NCBI GenBank assembly: GCA_025923975.1
Contig: JAICEV010000279.1
Coordinates: 1-5,076 of the forward strand
Length of the DNA stretch: 5,076 nucleotides
Source of the DNA: Propionibacteriaceae bacterium
GTDB lineage: Bacteria > Actinomycetota > Actinomycetes > Propionibacteriales > Propionibacteriaceae
Direction: 5' to 3'
Position 1 is the stretch's first letter, and each line of letters starts with the position of its first letter. The translations under genes were made by a program, and so were the position numbers. This document shows positions 4,551 through 5,076 of this stretch, one piece after another. Under the pieces are notes generated by a model, which did no database searches, was not told the origin of the DNA, and was given only the letters and a program-made list of their open reading frames with translations.

Positions 4551-5076
4551 GTGAGAGTCGTGCCCACTGGAGGAGTAGCGGCCAGGATTGCGAGCCATCC
4601 TTCCGCGATCTTGCTCGTCGTCCAGCTGCTCGGCGTGCTGGTCTACCCGTTCATGGAGCAGGGTGGGACCGGAGCCGTTCTCTTCGAGGTGTTCGGGGCG
4701 CTCGTGCTGGCCCTGGCAATCTGGGCGACCCGCGAGTCGCCAGGGCCTACCTGGATCGCAGTGATCCTGGCGGTCGCAGCGTCGGGGCTGTCGATCGCCG
4801 ATCAGCTTTACCCCATCCCCGCACTGGATGCGGCGTCGTCGGTCTTACACGCACTCTTCTACTTCTGGGCCGCCGGCAGCCTTATGGTCTACATGCTGGC
4901 GGATCGCACGGTCACCACTGATGAGCTGTATGCCGTCGGCGCCACATTCACTTTGGTCGCCTGGGGATTCGCCTATGTGTTCGAGCTGCTGCAGCTTCTT
5001 CAGCCAGGGTGCTTCATCGCGGCGGTCAATTCCGATCAACCACGCACTTGGATGGAGCTGCTGTTCCTCAGCTTCA
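4551..5076 (+). CDS. Two-TM-pore type ion channel family membrane protein, 3' end cut by window edge
   Basis: The frame is open for 175 codons from GTG 4551 to the window edge. Hydrophobic segments lie near 18-35, 41-59, 68-84, 97-116 and 127-150. The last visible part, RTWMELLFLSF (165-175), resembles the pore helix of Ion_trans_2 potassium-channel-like proteins. In that family a filter of the form TxTSTGxxD follows directly, but it lies outside the window, so the ion selected cannot be judged. The YMLADRTVTTDELYAVG segment (114-130) before the last helix fits bacterial members as I remember them. The upstream in-frame stop at 4509 limits the start to GTG 4551 or GTG 4560. Neither has an SD, and 4551 fits a leaderless start. 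A GGAGGAG inside the gene (4569-4575) has no ordinary start codon at proper spacing. The gene is divergent from the cbt operon and shares its control region; a link to cobalt or B12 is not shown. Confidence 0.75.
   Translation, partial: MRVVPTGGVAARIASHPSAILLVVQLLGVLVYPFMEQGGTGAVLFEVFGALVLALAIWATRESPGPTWIAVILAVAASGLSIADQLYPIPALDAASSVLHALFYFWAAGSLMVYMLADRTVTTDELYAVGATFTLVAWGFAYVFELLQLLQPGCFIAAVNSDQPRTWMELLFLSF

Overview
The window looks like high-GC actinobacterial chromosome carrying the late part of adenosylcobalamin (coenzyme B12) synthesis together with a cobalt uptake system. This rests on the GC-rich coding style, GTG starts, two genes without a convincing Shine-Dalgarno (SD) site, and the close family match of the proteins to actinobacterial CobD, CobU, CobS, CobT, CbtA and CbtB. 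The genus cannot be fixed from the sequence alone.

Layout from left to right: (1) cobD (cbiB type) on the minus strand, 1-924, complete at the N-terminus and cut by the left window edge probably only a few residues before its end. (2) cobU (cobP type) on the plus strand, 930-1499, starting 5 bases from the cobD start. (3) A tight minus-strand operon read right to left: cbtB (4304-4089), cbtA (4080-3295), cobT (3293-2268) and cobS (2260-1502), with gaps of 8, 1 and 7 bases. cobS and cobU converge with 2 bases between their stop codons. (4) A control region at about 4305-4550: a cobalamin riboswitch on the minus strand ahead of cbtB, an SD-sequestering expression platform, a candidate promoter, and a 49-base near-perfect palindrome between the two divergent transcription units. 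(5) A plus-strand membrane protein of the two-transmembrane-pore ion channel type, from 4551 to the right edge, cut just before the expected selectivity filter.

How the genes work together: CbtA and CbtB are predicted to bring cobalt into the cell. CobD attaches the aminopropanol linker to cobyric acid. CobU phosphorylates adenosylcobinamide and transfers GMP to it. CobT activates the lower-ligand base (dimethylbenzimidazole) to alpha-ribazole phosphate. CobS joins the two halves. The riboswitch should shut down cobalt uptake, CobT and CobS together when cobalamin is plentiful. cobD and cobU lie outside that operon and no B12 element is visible near them.

Every gene belongs to a known family and I found no undescribed multi-gene system. 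The least explained element is the palindrome at 4469-4517. Other points worth checking are the mutually exclusive hairpins over the cbtB SD site, the 5-base divergent junction of cobD and cobU, and the probable leaderless start of the channel gene. No stretch longer than 300 bases lacks a gene; the longest gap, about 245 bases, is the control region above.
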